Assembly (NCBI GenBank): GCA_000827265.1
Contig: KN834859.1
Span: forward strand, 1 to 64,000
Length of the DNA stretch: 64,000 nucleotides
DNA from: Collybiopsis luxurians FD-317 M1
Taxonomy: Eukaryota > Basidiomycota > Agaricomycetes > Agaricales > Omphalotaceae
Reading direction: 5' to 3'
The notes below the pieces were generated by a model that was not told the origin of the DNA, ran no database searches, and saw only the letters and a list, made by a program, of their open reading frames with translations. Position 1 is the stretch's first letter; each line of letters opens with the position of its first letter. Positions 33,789-45,449 of this stretch are shown one piece after another. A program made the position numbers and the translations under genes.

Positions 33789-36700
33789 CGAATACGAATA
33801 CCGGCGGTTACCAGTACTGCTGCCTCGAGTTTATTTCAGAAGCGATACCAACGTGCTTTTTTTTTTTGCTGCGGTCACCACCTTCGGTCGATGCAGCGCG
33901 CACGTTTCCTAAAGCGGAACTATTCTAGTACACGTACAGCAGCTCTGACCCAGCCACATAGAAGCTAGGCAGTCAGGATGATTAATCCTTTCAGATAGCT
34001 CGAGCTTCACGGAGCAGGGGTGCGCCAAACCTAAGGAGCCCGATTTGCGATAGAAGCACCGCGTTCCAAAAAAGACAAGCGTAATCCGATTCAGGACTGG
34101 ATAGGAATGTCCGGATCGTCCAACTGTTCCAAGCGATGTTGTCGAGTCACTCAGGGTGTACCTCCATTTCAAAGCTCAGAGGTTGGCCACGATATCAGTG
34201 ACCCTATACCTACAGAGGTAAAGAACAAGAAATCCGGTGCCTTTAGCGAGCTTCTAACGCTCATTGGGAAAGCAGATGGCGCTAATGTCGGCTTACCGAA
34301 AACTTAAGCTTTTACCTTCATGTGGAAATGGCATTCAATTCGCATAGAAGCTAACCGCATCGAGGACAACTGGACCAATACAAAACGTGTGAGGTGTGAG
34401 CCCTCTCATTAATCACCCAAGAAGCTCCTGGGAGGCGTTGATTTGGCGCGTTCAGTAGATGCATTCAAAGGCGCTCATCTGACCACAGAGATACCTGGGA
34501 GGATTTCTGCTCAAGCTTTTCTCGAGCACCGCCCCGCTGGATGCCGGTGGATTGATATTGAACAGCATACAAAGCCTAATTCAGAACACCATCCGCTTGC
34601 GACTTAAGTTGAGAGACGACCATCGGGATGACAGAATGCGTAGAAATGCTGTTTTTTTGAAAAGACATGTATGTAGATGATTGTGCTCCCGCTACTCCCA
34701 CACCCCCTGTGCGCAGTGTTCTGATTCTAGTAAGCCCCCCTGTGATTCGACAGTCCTAAAGATAAGTAATCTAGAACCGAGGTCAGGCGACAGGATGAAT
34801 GCACGCTGGTGAGAAGGGGCTGACATCGGCAGTGCTTCATTTGCGTCTGCGTTCTGTTCTTTGCCAAGCGCGTCTTTCAAAGACTCCTACAAGATAGGTA
34901 CCCATTGGCAGTGAGGTCTGACAGAACCATAGACGGTACTATTAAGCTGCAGTTCATATCTAAGATCGAAACCAGTATAACTCGTACCCCACGTAGAAGT
35001 CAGAGAACTTTCCATCTACGATTTAAACATTTCCTTCCATCCCTGCTTTCAAAGTTGCAACCCCCAAACCTTCCGCATGACATGTCACTTTCGAGCATAA
35101 GCATCCTTGTCACGCCAGGGGAAACTCCAAGCTATTGGATATCGTTAATATTGAAGGGATTGAAACTTGAAAGCCTTTTTCAAAAAGTCGCGTCCCTTCG
35201 CATCTTAGGAGAATCTTTACCGTATCCGAATGGCGTACCTAGTCAAAAACGGATTTTCACATCCAATACCTTGGATAACGAATCCCATATTTGAAACGAA
35301 TGTATCGCGATTGATGAGTCGAAAACAAACAAAAGAGAAAATCAAAGAAAAGAATTTTTCCGAATTTCGTATCCTCGCGCCACTCCTGGACAAGACTCAC
35401 CAAGATTGAAATGGGCAGATAGAATTAAGAATATTTGAGAGGAGGGGGGGAGAGGGCATTAATCAAAAGTCGTTACGAAGTCCAACTGTCACGCCTCGGA
35501 GAAATTTGCGAGGGGAAGGACTTTCGCGATAATCAAGCCACCGTTGCGAAGGAGGTTCCGAACAGTCCAGACGTTCAATGTGGAAACCTGGCGCAGCCGA
35601 GGCCCATGGCCAGTTGGGTCATGAGGATGAAAATATCAATATTTTGTTTTGGAAGATGAAATCAATCAAGATGGGCGGACGCCATGACACAAGTTGAGAT
35701 TAATGGAATCGGAGGCAATGGAAGACATGTCACCGCCGCCAAGGTGCGCCACAATGTATAGAATACGTTTCTTTCGAGTATCTGGGCACACAAAGCTCAA
35801 AAAGAATTCGGATCTTCGCTTCATATTGTCGGAAGCTCCCGATCGAACAACCTCTTTCTGAAGAAAAAGTTAAATGAGCTTTCCGGAAAGGATACATTTT
35901 ATCCACTGGCAGAATTCATATTTCGATGAATCAGGTCGCGAATTACATGGCAGCTGGAGGCGCAGGAATTCTTTTGTCAGATATGAGTTGTGGTGTTGTG
36001 GCTCGTGAACGCGTAGCGTCCTTTGAGAAGCCTTTAGCCTTGCAAAGCAATTCAATTGCTCAATGTTACCACAGATGGAACGAAAGAACCCATGATTTCC
36101 TCCCAGCAGATTCAAACTCCGCGTTGAACTCGGGAGAAACTGCCTGAACTCACGACTTTGCCCCAGTCATTGTGACGTCGCGAGAAGACTTGGTGAAAGG
36201 CTCAGACGTGTACGGATCGAAACAAAATGCCTGGGGTACATTGTACGTCCTTACGATATCGAGAAGCTGTAGACACGAAACGCCACTGCAGCTAGAAGCA
36301 AGGTGACGAGGGGAAATCACTGCTGCGTGCCTTTGAATTGAATATACCAGATGTCGTTTGAAATACAGTTGCTCTCAGAGCAACTGACACTGCAAGGCAC
36401 TTGTGATGTTAGGCCATACATCCCGCTAATATCTGAATCGCGAAAGCTCGCGATTTGAATGTAGGAGAAGAGGAATTCGTTTGCAGACGCAGCAGCTTTC
36501 GGAGATTTCGGTCACCCACATGACCGTTTTTGCAAAATTCTTCCCAGACCTTGTCCCAAACACCAACGTCAAATTGGAGACCCTCGGGTCCACGAAGCCA
36601 TATACACTGACTGGTTATCTTGATACCCATTGAGTACTGACAAGCTGTTAACCAGTACCATAATCCAAAAACATACCCAAAAATCGAGTCCTTGGTGGTC

Positions 36701-37856
36701 GGACAATGGTCGGACTTGGATCCGCTCATAATTTCATATTCGTTCCACCTGTTTTCCAGTCTTGGAAAAAAGACGCTCGTCGATGAAATAGGACATTGTA
36801 TACGAATGAACAATATGTCGGAGCTAAGTAGCTACTCCATATGCATCCCTGGGCCATTGGGGGGAGGGAATGGAGGCAGGGTGGAGTTCAGGGTTTCGCC
36901 TCCGAAAGTCCGAAAAAACACATGTGGCTGTACAGTTATGTACACCTGTTTGAACCGAAGGCCTTCCTTCCCGTGTAAGTCTACCCTCCATCCACGTCCA
37001 CGTCCACGTCCGAGCCTTCCTCTGCTCTAAACTCTATCTACCGTTTATATCCAAGCTGATTATTCGCGTCCGCTCAGGTTCCGTCTCTCACTTATATGCT
37101 AACATCTGCATCGCATCGCCCTCTACTATCATGATCCCCTCCGCACTCCGAGATCCAAACACGAAGATCTCAACTAACAACTCACTCTATCATCAATCAA
37201 AACCCCCCACACGCCTCGGAATCAACACTTGAATGTGCGGAGGAAGAGCGAGGCTTCTCGAGAAGGGTCAACCAGTTGAGTGCGGAAAGAGAGCGGAAGG
37301 TGGTGTATGCGTGTGTGCGTCGTGATGTGATGGCAGAGTGGGGGGGTGAGGGAGATAAAATGATGATAAGTTTGTGATTCCGGAATTCTGAATTGTAAAA
37401 TTGTGACTGACGTGGGATTTACCCCTTCGCAAGAATTCGAAGGACTGGTGGGGTGTATGTATATGGCTCATCCGGGAAACAAAGTACACATTGAGTTGAG
37501 TAGCCGTTGCTGTGTTACAGTATGCTGAGTGGAGGTATCGCGGTGATTCCTTCAAACATGTTCCTCCTTCTCAGAGATGATGATGGTACATAGTGTTTGC
37601 ATTTGAAAATACCGGTATTTACTTCCATCCTTCCTTCAATGGGTAGACAAACGATAGATCAACATACGGTATGTACAAAGTGATAACGTCTAACATTACT
37701 GGGTATATACCCAAGTACAATAATAAAAAAGCACGCACGCAGGCATACTGTACATGATGAATCAAGTGGGACATGTAAGGATAAAAATAGATTAGAAGGA
37801 AAAGAGGAGAGGGAGAGAGAAAGGCAATGAAGACGCCTCTAAACACACACTATAAT
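33789..37856. other. Long stretch with scattered coding-like pieces, no safe gene model
   Basis: Three pieces look coding. At 34421-34606 (+) the frame starting KKLLGGVDLARSV runs on without a stop (including GAHLTTEIPGRIS) for about 60 codons. At 35926-36147 (+) there is a frame with YMAAGGAGILLSDMS, faintly like the GGAG segment of fringe-type GT31 glycosyltransferases. At 36409-36813 (-) there is a 134-codon frame with no known motif. I could not link them. From 36980 onward short repeats appear, such as CCACGT repeats at about 36990-37008, and the end is the 3' flank of the PSS gene. Confidence 0.3.
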
Positions 37857-40163
37857 CTACTGATCCTTCGTCTTCGCCTTCGCCTTGCGCTGCTGATTCC
37901 GAACGTACTTGCGCACCGCCGGTAGGCCAAACTGATAAAACAAAAAAACCGAGTCGACGTCACCATCTCTTTCCCGTATACATCAAACAAGACATCACTC
38001 ACCTGCATAACGGTATACCCACCAAGCAACAAAAGCCCAACCGCCCAACCCAACTTGACATTTCTCGGGAATGGCTCAAACATCCCTTTACTCCATTTAT
38101 TGATCACCAACAACTCGGTCGCTACAGTAGCAAGGAGCAACCATACGTGCTGACCCATTCTAACGGCTTTCCTATAACAACGGAAGGTAGACGGAATATT
38201 GCATACGCAGGAAGGAAAGAACGACGGAAGGGAAAAATCAACGGATTGAATGAATGATGTTTGAAAAATACGGAAACAAACCGCGGGTCATTAATGTACT
38301 GGTGAAGCTCTCTTACCGCCGGCAGAGCCCAAAGAAACACTCCAGCCAGTCGGGCAATTACAAACGGATGATCCGGTTCCATCCATAGTAAAGTCTGTTC
38401 CAAAAACTCGTTAGTCCTGATTAAAACTGCCAGATCTCCCCACACACAAACACAAACACGCGAAATCGGGTAGAATGGTATCTTTTTGACTCACCTTGAG
38501 ATAAAATGGATTAAGTTCAGCCGCAAGAAACACTGACAGCAACAGGACGACGCTAAAGAAATGTGTAAAATCTGTTGCGGTGCCCCATTTAAACGCGGTA
38601 AAATCATGCGGGGAGAATTGACTGAGAACCCGTCTAGCTTTGGAGCGAAGACCTCGTGTTTGACGGATGCCTCGCCATTCATACGGCTACAAGGTTCAGA
38701 TCAAGATTCAGAATCGGCACGAGTGATGAGAGGCGGAAGGAGGTGGGTGGATAGGGGCGGGTAGACGTGGTGTAAACTTACTTTGACCTCGAGGTACTGG
38801 CATACCTTCATTCCTACAGGGATGAAACGCACTGAGAAACAAGAAACAGCCATGAAGATCGGAGAGGAACTGACCGAGGTAGGTACCAAGCCAATTACAA
38901 AGCAATACGTCCAATATCCACTATTTTTGGGTCGTTCAACGACAAGTATAATCCCGACGACATCACACTTACATGATCCCACCAGCACTAAAAAATGATT
39001 AGATGGGAGAGCTCTCCGAGGTGTTTTCGGCGTAGCAACGTACCTCTTCAAAGTTGGCCAATTGGTGCTGCAAGCTATACTCGGCGAGCTCAAAAGCGAT
39101 ACTAAGGATCTACATAGGAAACAAACAATGAGCTCGGGTCGCTCGGCGGGGTTGGATATAGCCTCCGTACGTACCCAACAAAACCAATAATCCCTCAGGA
39201 TCATCGCCTTGCCGAACCAGCCCAAAGTATGAGCGAGACAAAAGATGTCCAATGCATTCCATATGGCCGTCGGAGTCAAGGAACAATCTTCGGCGTAGCT
39301 CTTCTCCGGAAGCGGAACACCAAGATTAGGATCGAGGTATGTCATCATGACTCTCGCCGATTGGAGATCCTGAAAGAGCAGGAAAACAAGGGCCAGTTCG
39401 TATAGGAGATTGACGCCGAGGATAATTCTCCAAAATGAAGGATGAGGTCGGATGAATGGGCCGTCGCGGAACTGGATCATTGAGAACATCAGGAAGGACG
39501 CTATCGCAGCATAGGCTCCGCTGAAAAGAGAATAAAGGATGAGGCGGGAAGGGAGCAGTGCTCGAGGAGACATACACGCGTCGTTTATCCTGACCTTCCT
39601 CCAGTACATCCTGAGTGGTAGCGACATAGGCTAGTACTACTAATCCCAAACCCAAAGCAGTCAGAGTGATTGGATTGTAGAAGAACCTTCAGAAAAGAAC
39701 ACGTTAATCTCTCGGCTGGCAGGCATCCGGAATCGAGACCATGCGTACTCTACACTGGTATCATGCTTCTCTTGAAACGGCACAATCTTGGTGTAAGGTT
39801 CTGTCCGGTCAGCCTTGACAACGCACGCCAAAAAAAGAAACAAAAGGGGGAACTTTAGATATGCATTTCTAAATCCAAACTGTCGTGTAGCCACGTACAT
39901 CGTACCCTATTGAGAATGCCTTAAAAATCAATTTGCCGGATCTTACGAAAGAAGAAAGGAAAAGAAAATAAAAAAGAAAAAACTACACACCGAACAGGAA
40001 CTCCATTTAAACCAGGAATAGGCTCGATTTCAGCTACAGGGGACAAGGGAGGATTATCCGAATCCTCTCCTTGGGACGTGGGTGACAGCTGAGCATCTGC
40101 ATCTTTTTCCACAGGAGACTCGGGCTCAGAAGCCAGATTCGGATTCTTGATGACGGACGTCAT
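37857..40163 (-). CDS. Base-exchange phosphatidylserine synthase (PSS1/PSS2 type)
   Basis: A many-exon gene from ATG at 40163 to TAG at 37857. The protein aligns from memory with animal PTDSS1/2: FRDGPFIRPHPSFWRIILG, then LLFQDLQSARVMMTYLDPNL, then ALDIFCLAHTLGWFGKAMIL. After a splice come ILSIAFELAEYSLQHQLANF and [20 protein letters not shown], and near the end ELNPFYLK and ELHQYINDPR. The conserved His (CLAHTLGW) and the Glu pair (FELAEY) correspond to residues essential in PSS1. These enzymes swap the head group of PC or PE for serine in the ER, with several membrane helices; about ten are visible. Yeasts use the unrelated CDP-DAG enzyme Cho1. The acidic N-terminal tail and the Lys-rich C-terminus (KAKAKTKDQ) fit an ER membrane protein. 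Family assignment is firm. Confidence 0.92.
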
Positions 40164-43100
40164 GCGCTGGGGATTTTTTTTTACTTTCTTTGAAAAACGT
40201 CGGTCGGCCGCTGAGATGGTTACCGGGATGTTCAAAGACCTTGTTGCAGGCAGTAAATGATGGATCAAGAAGGAAGAATAACTTTAGTCGCTGGCTGCTA
40301 AGAACGCTGGCAAAAAAAAAAAAAGAAGCCTAGACCAAGCTGGACGTCGCCGATGACGATGGAGCGAGCCCAGGGCAGCAAGGCGCCAGGTAACCGATCC
40401 GGACCGGTATAGCCGGTGCGCGTGCGTGAGATCCACACGCGACGTGACACTAAGTCACACCGTGTGACTCCAGACTCTTCGGTCGTCCCAATTCGGTACT
40501 CTTCGACGTTATTTCACTTCTTCGCAATCTGAACAATCATCTTTGTTGACCCTGCGAACCAACTGCAATGAACCCGCTGATCATCTGAAGGAGCTGTTTT
40601 CATAACAAGGTTCCCTCCTCCTTTTCGCTGGCGTCTCTTTTCCGGGGTGGAACATCAGTAAAAATACGTCGTTCTTGAACTTTATTGGTTCTAAACACGC
40701 GATCCAATCCAATCCAACAGGAAATTCTTATCCCATCTTCGCATGTGAATCCGAATGTACAACATTAAATACCACCGAAGATCCATCTGTCATGTCTAAC
40801 ACTAGTCCCCCTTCTTCGCTGTGTGTATGTATGTATTGTACAATTATATACCATACAGTATAACTGTTTTGGAAGGAGGGGAGGGGAGCCAAGGATGCAT
40901 ATGCCAAATCCAAGACGATTCTCGTCGTATCACCAGACTTCACCTGTCTGTCGAATCGCACGCCACGGTACGGTACGAGGGTAACTCTCAAGAAAGTACA
41001 TATGTATGTACTTGCTATGTAAAGGTAAAGTTAGATTGCGGTTTCTGTGGTTTTTTTTCTTCCGTGTTCAATTGAAATAATGTTCCCGTAGTCGGTCAAA
41101 GACTTGGCACTGGGCAAGGGTGCAGTTTGTTTCTTTTTTTTTGTTTCGAAGTCTTCGTTTTACATAGGTGTGTGTGTGAGCAGCGGTGTTCCGTATACCT
41201 ATCTGTCGTTGACGACGTTATGTTGTGCCTCCAATTCAGAAACCAAGAAAAAAAATTGATTCAATTCGATTCAATTCGATTTGATGCAGAGGCGCCACGG
41301 GGGAAGGGGTGGGGAATCAGACTTGGAAAACTTGGACAAGGACTTGCGCGCGCCATGGTACCGTCGTTCATTATACCTCGTTTCCAAGCTGCTCAACGAC
41401 ACCTCTGTCCCCCGGCCCCGAAATCGCGACAACGCCAGAAGGATCTAATTCAAAGCAGCATCTCGAAAGCTACGCATCAAAGGAAGGTACGCATCAACGT
41501 AAAGGTAAGGTAAAAGAAGGACAAAAAGAAAAATACTTCGCCAGGGCAAAAAATAAAATAAAATCCATGCCAGAATCCGCCTTTTTCAACGACTCCCTTC
41601 CTCTAAGCTACTTACAACGCACAAGACATCCACGAATCCCACTTTTGACCGTTAACGCATTAACGCATTGACGGTTTGAGGGTTGGGTCGGGTCAACTCG
41701 GATGGCGGCAACGCATCTCGAGCCGAATCGAATACCAATCAGGCCCAAAATTAGATCCAGGTTCAGAGGAGAAGCTTCTCGGTCGGCTCATCATTTACTT
41801 TTTCGTCTACGCTTCCCTCCAGGTTTCAAATGCACGCCAGTAGATACGTGTATACATCTGGAGACCGGTTCTTTTTTTCCAACTCGGCCAGGGAAGGGAA
41901 GGGGAAGGGGGGGGAAGCCCTGAGGCTGAGACTGAAGTTGGTGATGTGTGTGTGTGTCCGAGTCTGAGTCCGAGTCTGAGTCCTCTCTTCTGAATGTTAT
42001 CGGGGATGAGCTACGATTTTCCGTACCAAAGGTCGAGACTCGCACGGGCTCCAGACTGCTACGAGGCTTGAGCTGAGTTGCGAGTTACGTGCTACGATTT
42101 CCAAGTCCAAAAAAAAAGAATTAAACTCTTTCTTTTCCAATAAAGAATATCCGTGGTACGTGGAAGCCAAGTAAATAAGTAATTTACTTATCACTTACTT
42201 ACACTACACACTACATAGCATATACCCGCTTCTCCCTTCCCGAGGGTTCCCCTCTCCACACACTACCTATCTGATCGTTCGTTTGTTCTTATCGAACTTA
42301 CACAAAACAAATCAAACGAAAACCCAAAACCAAACTAAATACATACGGAAATTAAAAAAAAAATACATACATCAATAGTGCCTAAAACAAGGTCGGACAA
42401 CGCCTCGGCGCGATTGAGATCATCCCGGAGTGTAATAGACTCGGAGTGTAGTGGACTCAGCTTTTCGGAGTTTGATCCCACTGATGATTGCATTGATGCA
42501 TGCCTAGTCGTCCGTCGGTCGGTCACCAAAATGCCCGCCTCCCCCATGATTCCTAGAATTTTTACTCACGTTTCGTTTCTCTCAAGCCATCATTCATATT
42601 CCTCATCAGACGGAAGGAAGAAGGCTCCAGAAGCTCTCCGGGCATGCTGTATGTAACGCGGTTTCTTTATTTGTATTCGAGGGCAGGGGGAGGGGAGGGG
42701 AAGCTAAAAGAAGGGAACAAGGAACAAAAGAATGGAAGAATGAAGGAGTAGGAAAAAGGAAAAAAGAAACAATGCAGTAAAGAAGGGAAGGAAGGGAAGG
42801 AAAATCGCCTCGAGGACTTGGCATAGCATGGACGATCTAGTCCTTCGTTCTGATATCAGTATAAGCAAAAGGTAAGGTAAGGTAGTTTCTAGATAAGTAA
42901 TCGATTGACCTAGATGATAATCTTGATTACCAAGTGAGTAAGTAACTTAATCCGAGTCGAAGCGTCCAAGGGCGTCCAGAAAATCTATATTTATGATACA
43001 TGGATTCCCATCCCATCCTTCAAAATGGCAAAATCATCCTCGTCAGTCCCAAACTTCCGACTTGACGGTGTTACATACATACATACAGCTCTTTTTGATT

Positions 43101-43324
43101 CGCCCATTCATTCATTCATTCACTCGTTCGATCATACATACAGTACATTCATTGTCAAACTCCCCTTGGTTACAACTCGAGCATGCATGTACCTAAGTCC
43201 TCGCGTCTTGCTGTCCTTGCCTCTTGGCGCCCTTTCAATCAATTTACAATTTACAACGTCCTGTATAGTGCTCTATTTTTATTTCTATATTTTTTTTATT
43301 GCGACACAAGAGTCAAGAGCCAAG

Positions 43325-43374
43325 ATCCAAATCCAAATCCAAATCCAAATCCAAATCCAAATCCAAATCCAAAT
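43325..43374 (+). repeat. (ATCCAA)n microsatellite
   Basis: About eight perfect tandem copies of a 6-bp unit. The frames across it give artificial Ser-Lys and Pro-Asn dipeptide repeats. Confidence 0.95.
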
Positions 43375-44291
43375 TAAAAACAGAATGTATCTTTCATCTG
43401 TTTTGTCTAGATTCGGTAAATACATACATACGTACCATATATCTATCTCTCGTACTGTACCGTATCGGTTATCGGTATTTCACTGTATCTGTTACCAAAT
43501 ACGAGGGATAGGAATAGGAATAAGTAAGTATACATACATACGATTCGTACGAACAAGTGAATGAGATTTCGGTGAAGTTTACGGAGGGGGGGAGGGTTCT
43601 ATCTGTATCTGTATGATACTACGTATTCCTGGGCGTCTTCCCCTCCCCTTCGTTCGCTTCGCTTCCCACCCTTCTTCCCCTGTCCCATCCCCCTGACTAA
43701 AATGCAAACTTCCGTTCATTCATTCATTCATTCATCCATCATCCACATCTTAATATCTATCAACTCGAATGAACGAACATTGAAACATCAACGTGAACAT
43801 GAACATGAACGTCAAACATCGACAATCAAATTTCCGAGTAAATTGGGGACAGGTTGTAGCCCGTGGGGGAGTAATACTGTAATCCTAATTTTCCCTGTCA
43901 TATGATTGATAGTTATATGTTGTGTGTTGTGTAAAGTATCCGGACTCCGAGTCCGAGACCCCTTCAACCCTCTTATTTTTACATAGGGGAAAGAAATCAA
44001 GTGGGATGTCCGTACATACATACACACTTTTACTTGTAGCGAGAAGAAGTAGTAAGCACGTTGTACTCATTGTACATACATACATACAGTATAGGCATTT
44101 ACGGTAAGACCAAACGAGGAATTCGAATCAGGATCGATTCCAAATCCAATCCAATATAATACAAATCCATATATATACTTTCCTCGACAAGGGAAAAAAA
44201 AACTGGGTCGAACGGTCAATCGAAGAAAATGATCCTCGTGAATCAGAATGATGGCTGGGATGGGACGAGGAAGGGAGGAATAGGTCAGATA

Positions 44292-44319
44292 ATGTATGTA
44301 TGTATGTATGTATGTATGA
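44292..44319 (+). repeat. (ATGT)n microsatellite
   Basis: About seven copies of ATGT in an AT-rich non-coding region; similar shorter TACA runs lie nearby. Confidence 0.9.
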
Positions 44320-45449
44320 GGGTTACTGTATACTGATCTGTGGAATTTAGTATTTGACCTGACTAACTTGAGAGGTCCCTTGACATGTACACTTACTTAC
44401 TTACTCTACTTACTTGCCGGGGGAAAACGTCCGTCGTACATACATTTACTGTACATACATATATATGTATATACACAACTAACATACAATCAACCGAGAA
44501 ACAGCTGATATTATGTCGCAAGTTGATGTTGTGATGTTGCGCCAAAGAACGGGAAGGGGGCGCGCGCCGTCCGCGCGCGTCTGTCTAGCTGTTGGTTGGA
44601 TGGTGATCCCCCCAACAACCCATACCCACACACCCCCTTTGTTTTGCTGTTCTGTTAGAGGATTCCCTTCTCGATCGACTGGATGCCGGCATCAGAAGTG
44701 ATTCGATACTTTGCATCAAAAAATCGAAGAAGAAGGAGGGGAAAGGGCCGAAGAATGGCGTTGGTTGGGGTTATTTTTCGGAGGTTGTATAATCCCTAAT
44801 GTACGTATGGTACATGGTTTATTCGCTCGATCCACACGTACACACTCCCTCTGCTGTGTTCGCTAGTTGTACTTGTACTGTATATAAAAACGAAAATAGG
44901 GATTTTACCTGAGAAAAAAAAAAAAAAAAACAAAGATCCATTTTTCTATCGTCGGGTAAATCGGCAGAAGGCAGGAAAGAAAAGAGGGAAAAGAACGAAA
45001 AAGAAATTAAATTGAGATTCGAGTGTTCGATTCGTCGATTCAATCCCGGTATAATGGAAAGTTTATACAACCACAGCCGACGGAAGGGGGGGGGTGTGCA
45101 TGACTTGTATACTCTACATAGATACACACGAAAAAAAAAAAAAAAGAATGTAATTTTGATCCTCAGGGCGATGTGACATTGGATGGTTAATTGTGACAGG
45201 TGAAACCAAAGGTTCGGAAAAGTGATGCTATCTTGGGACTCGTGCCTTCTTCGCTATCCTCACCCCCAAATTGCCGGCATGATCTCGAAGATGAAATCTT
45301 GTTACATACTTTAATTATAATATAAATGTGATGTGACCTCTTTGTTTCCTGGGCCTTCATCCACTTTCCTCTTAAGAAACGTCGTTTAAAAGTTGCGATT
45401 AGTTGGTACTTACTCTTTTCTTGTTTTTTCCCTTCCCGTCGTCTCCGTC

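Larger units (their letters stand above)
40164..45449. other. 5.3 kb intergenic region rich in microsatellites
   Basis: No gene was recognised on either strand. The region has many pyrimidine or purine runs, TACATACA-type repeats, ATTCATTC repeats (about 43108-43122 and 43717-43735), GAGTCTGAGTCC repeats (about 41960-41985) and poly-A tracts (about 44916-44934 and 45130-45145). It separates the divergent PSS gene and the Zn2Cys6 gene, so it contains both promoters. Long untranslated leaders or a non-coding RNA are possible but not visible. Confidence 0.5.

Noticed and set aside
35926..36147. GT31 fringe-type glycosyltransferase gene
   Set aside because: Only a short GGAG-like segment is similar; the DxD-type and other family blocks were not found nearby.
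43325..43374. CRISPR-like short repeats
   Set aside because: Contiguous 6-bp units without spacers in a eukaryotic intergenic region; an ordinary microsatellite.
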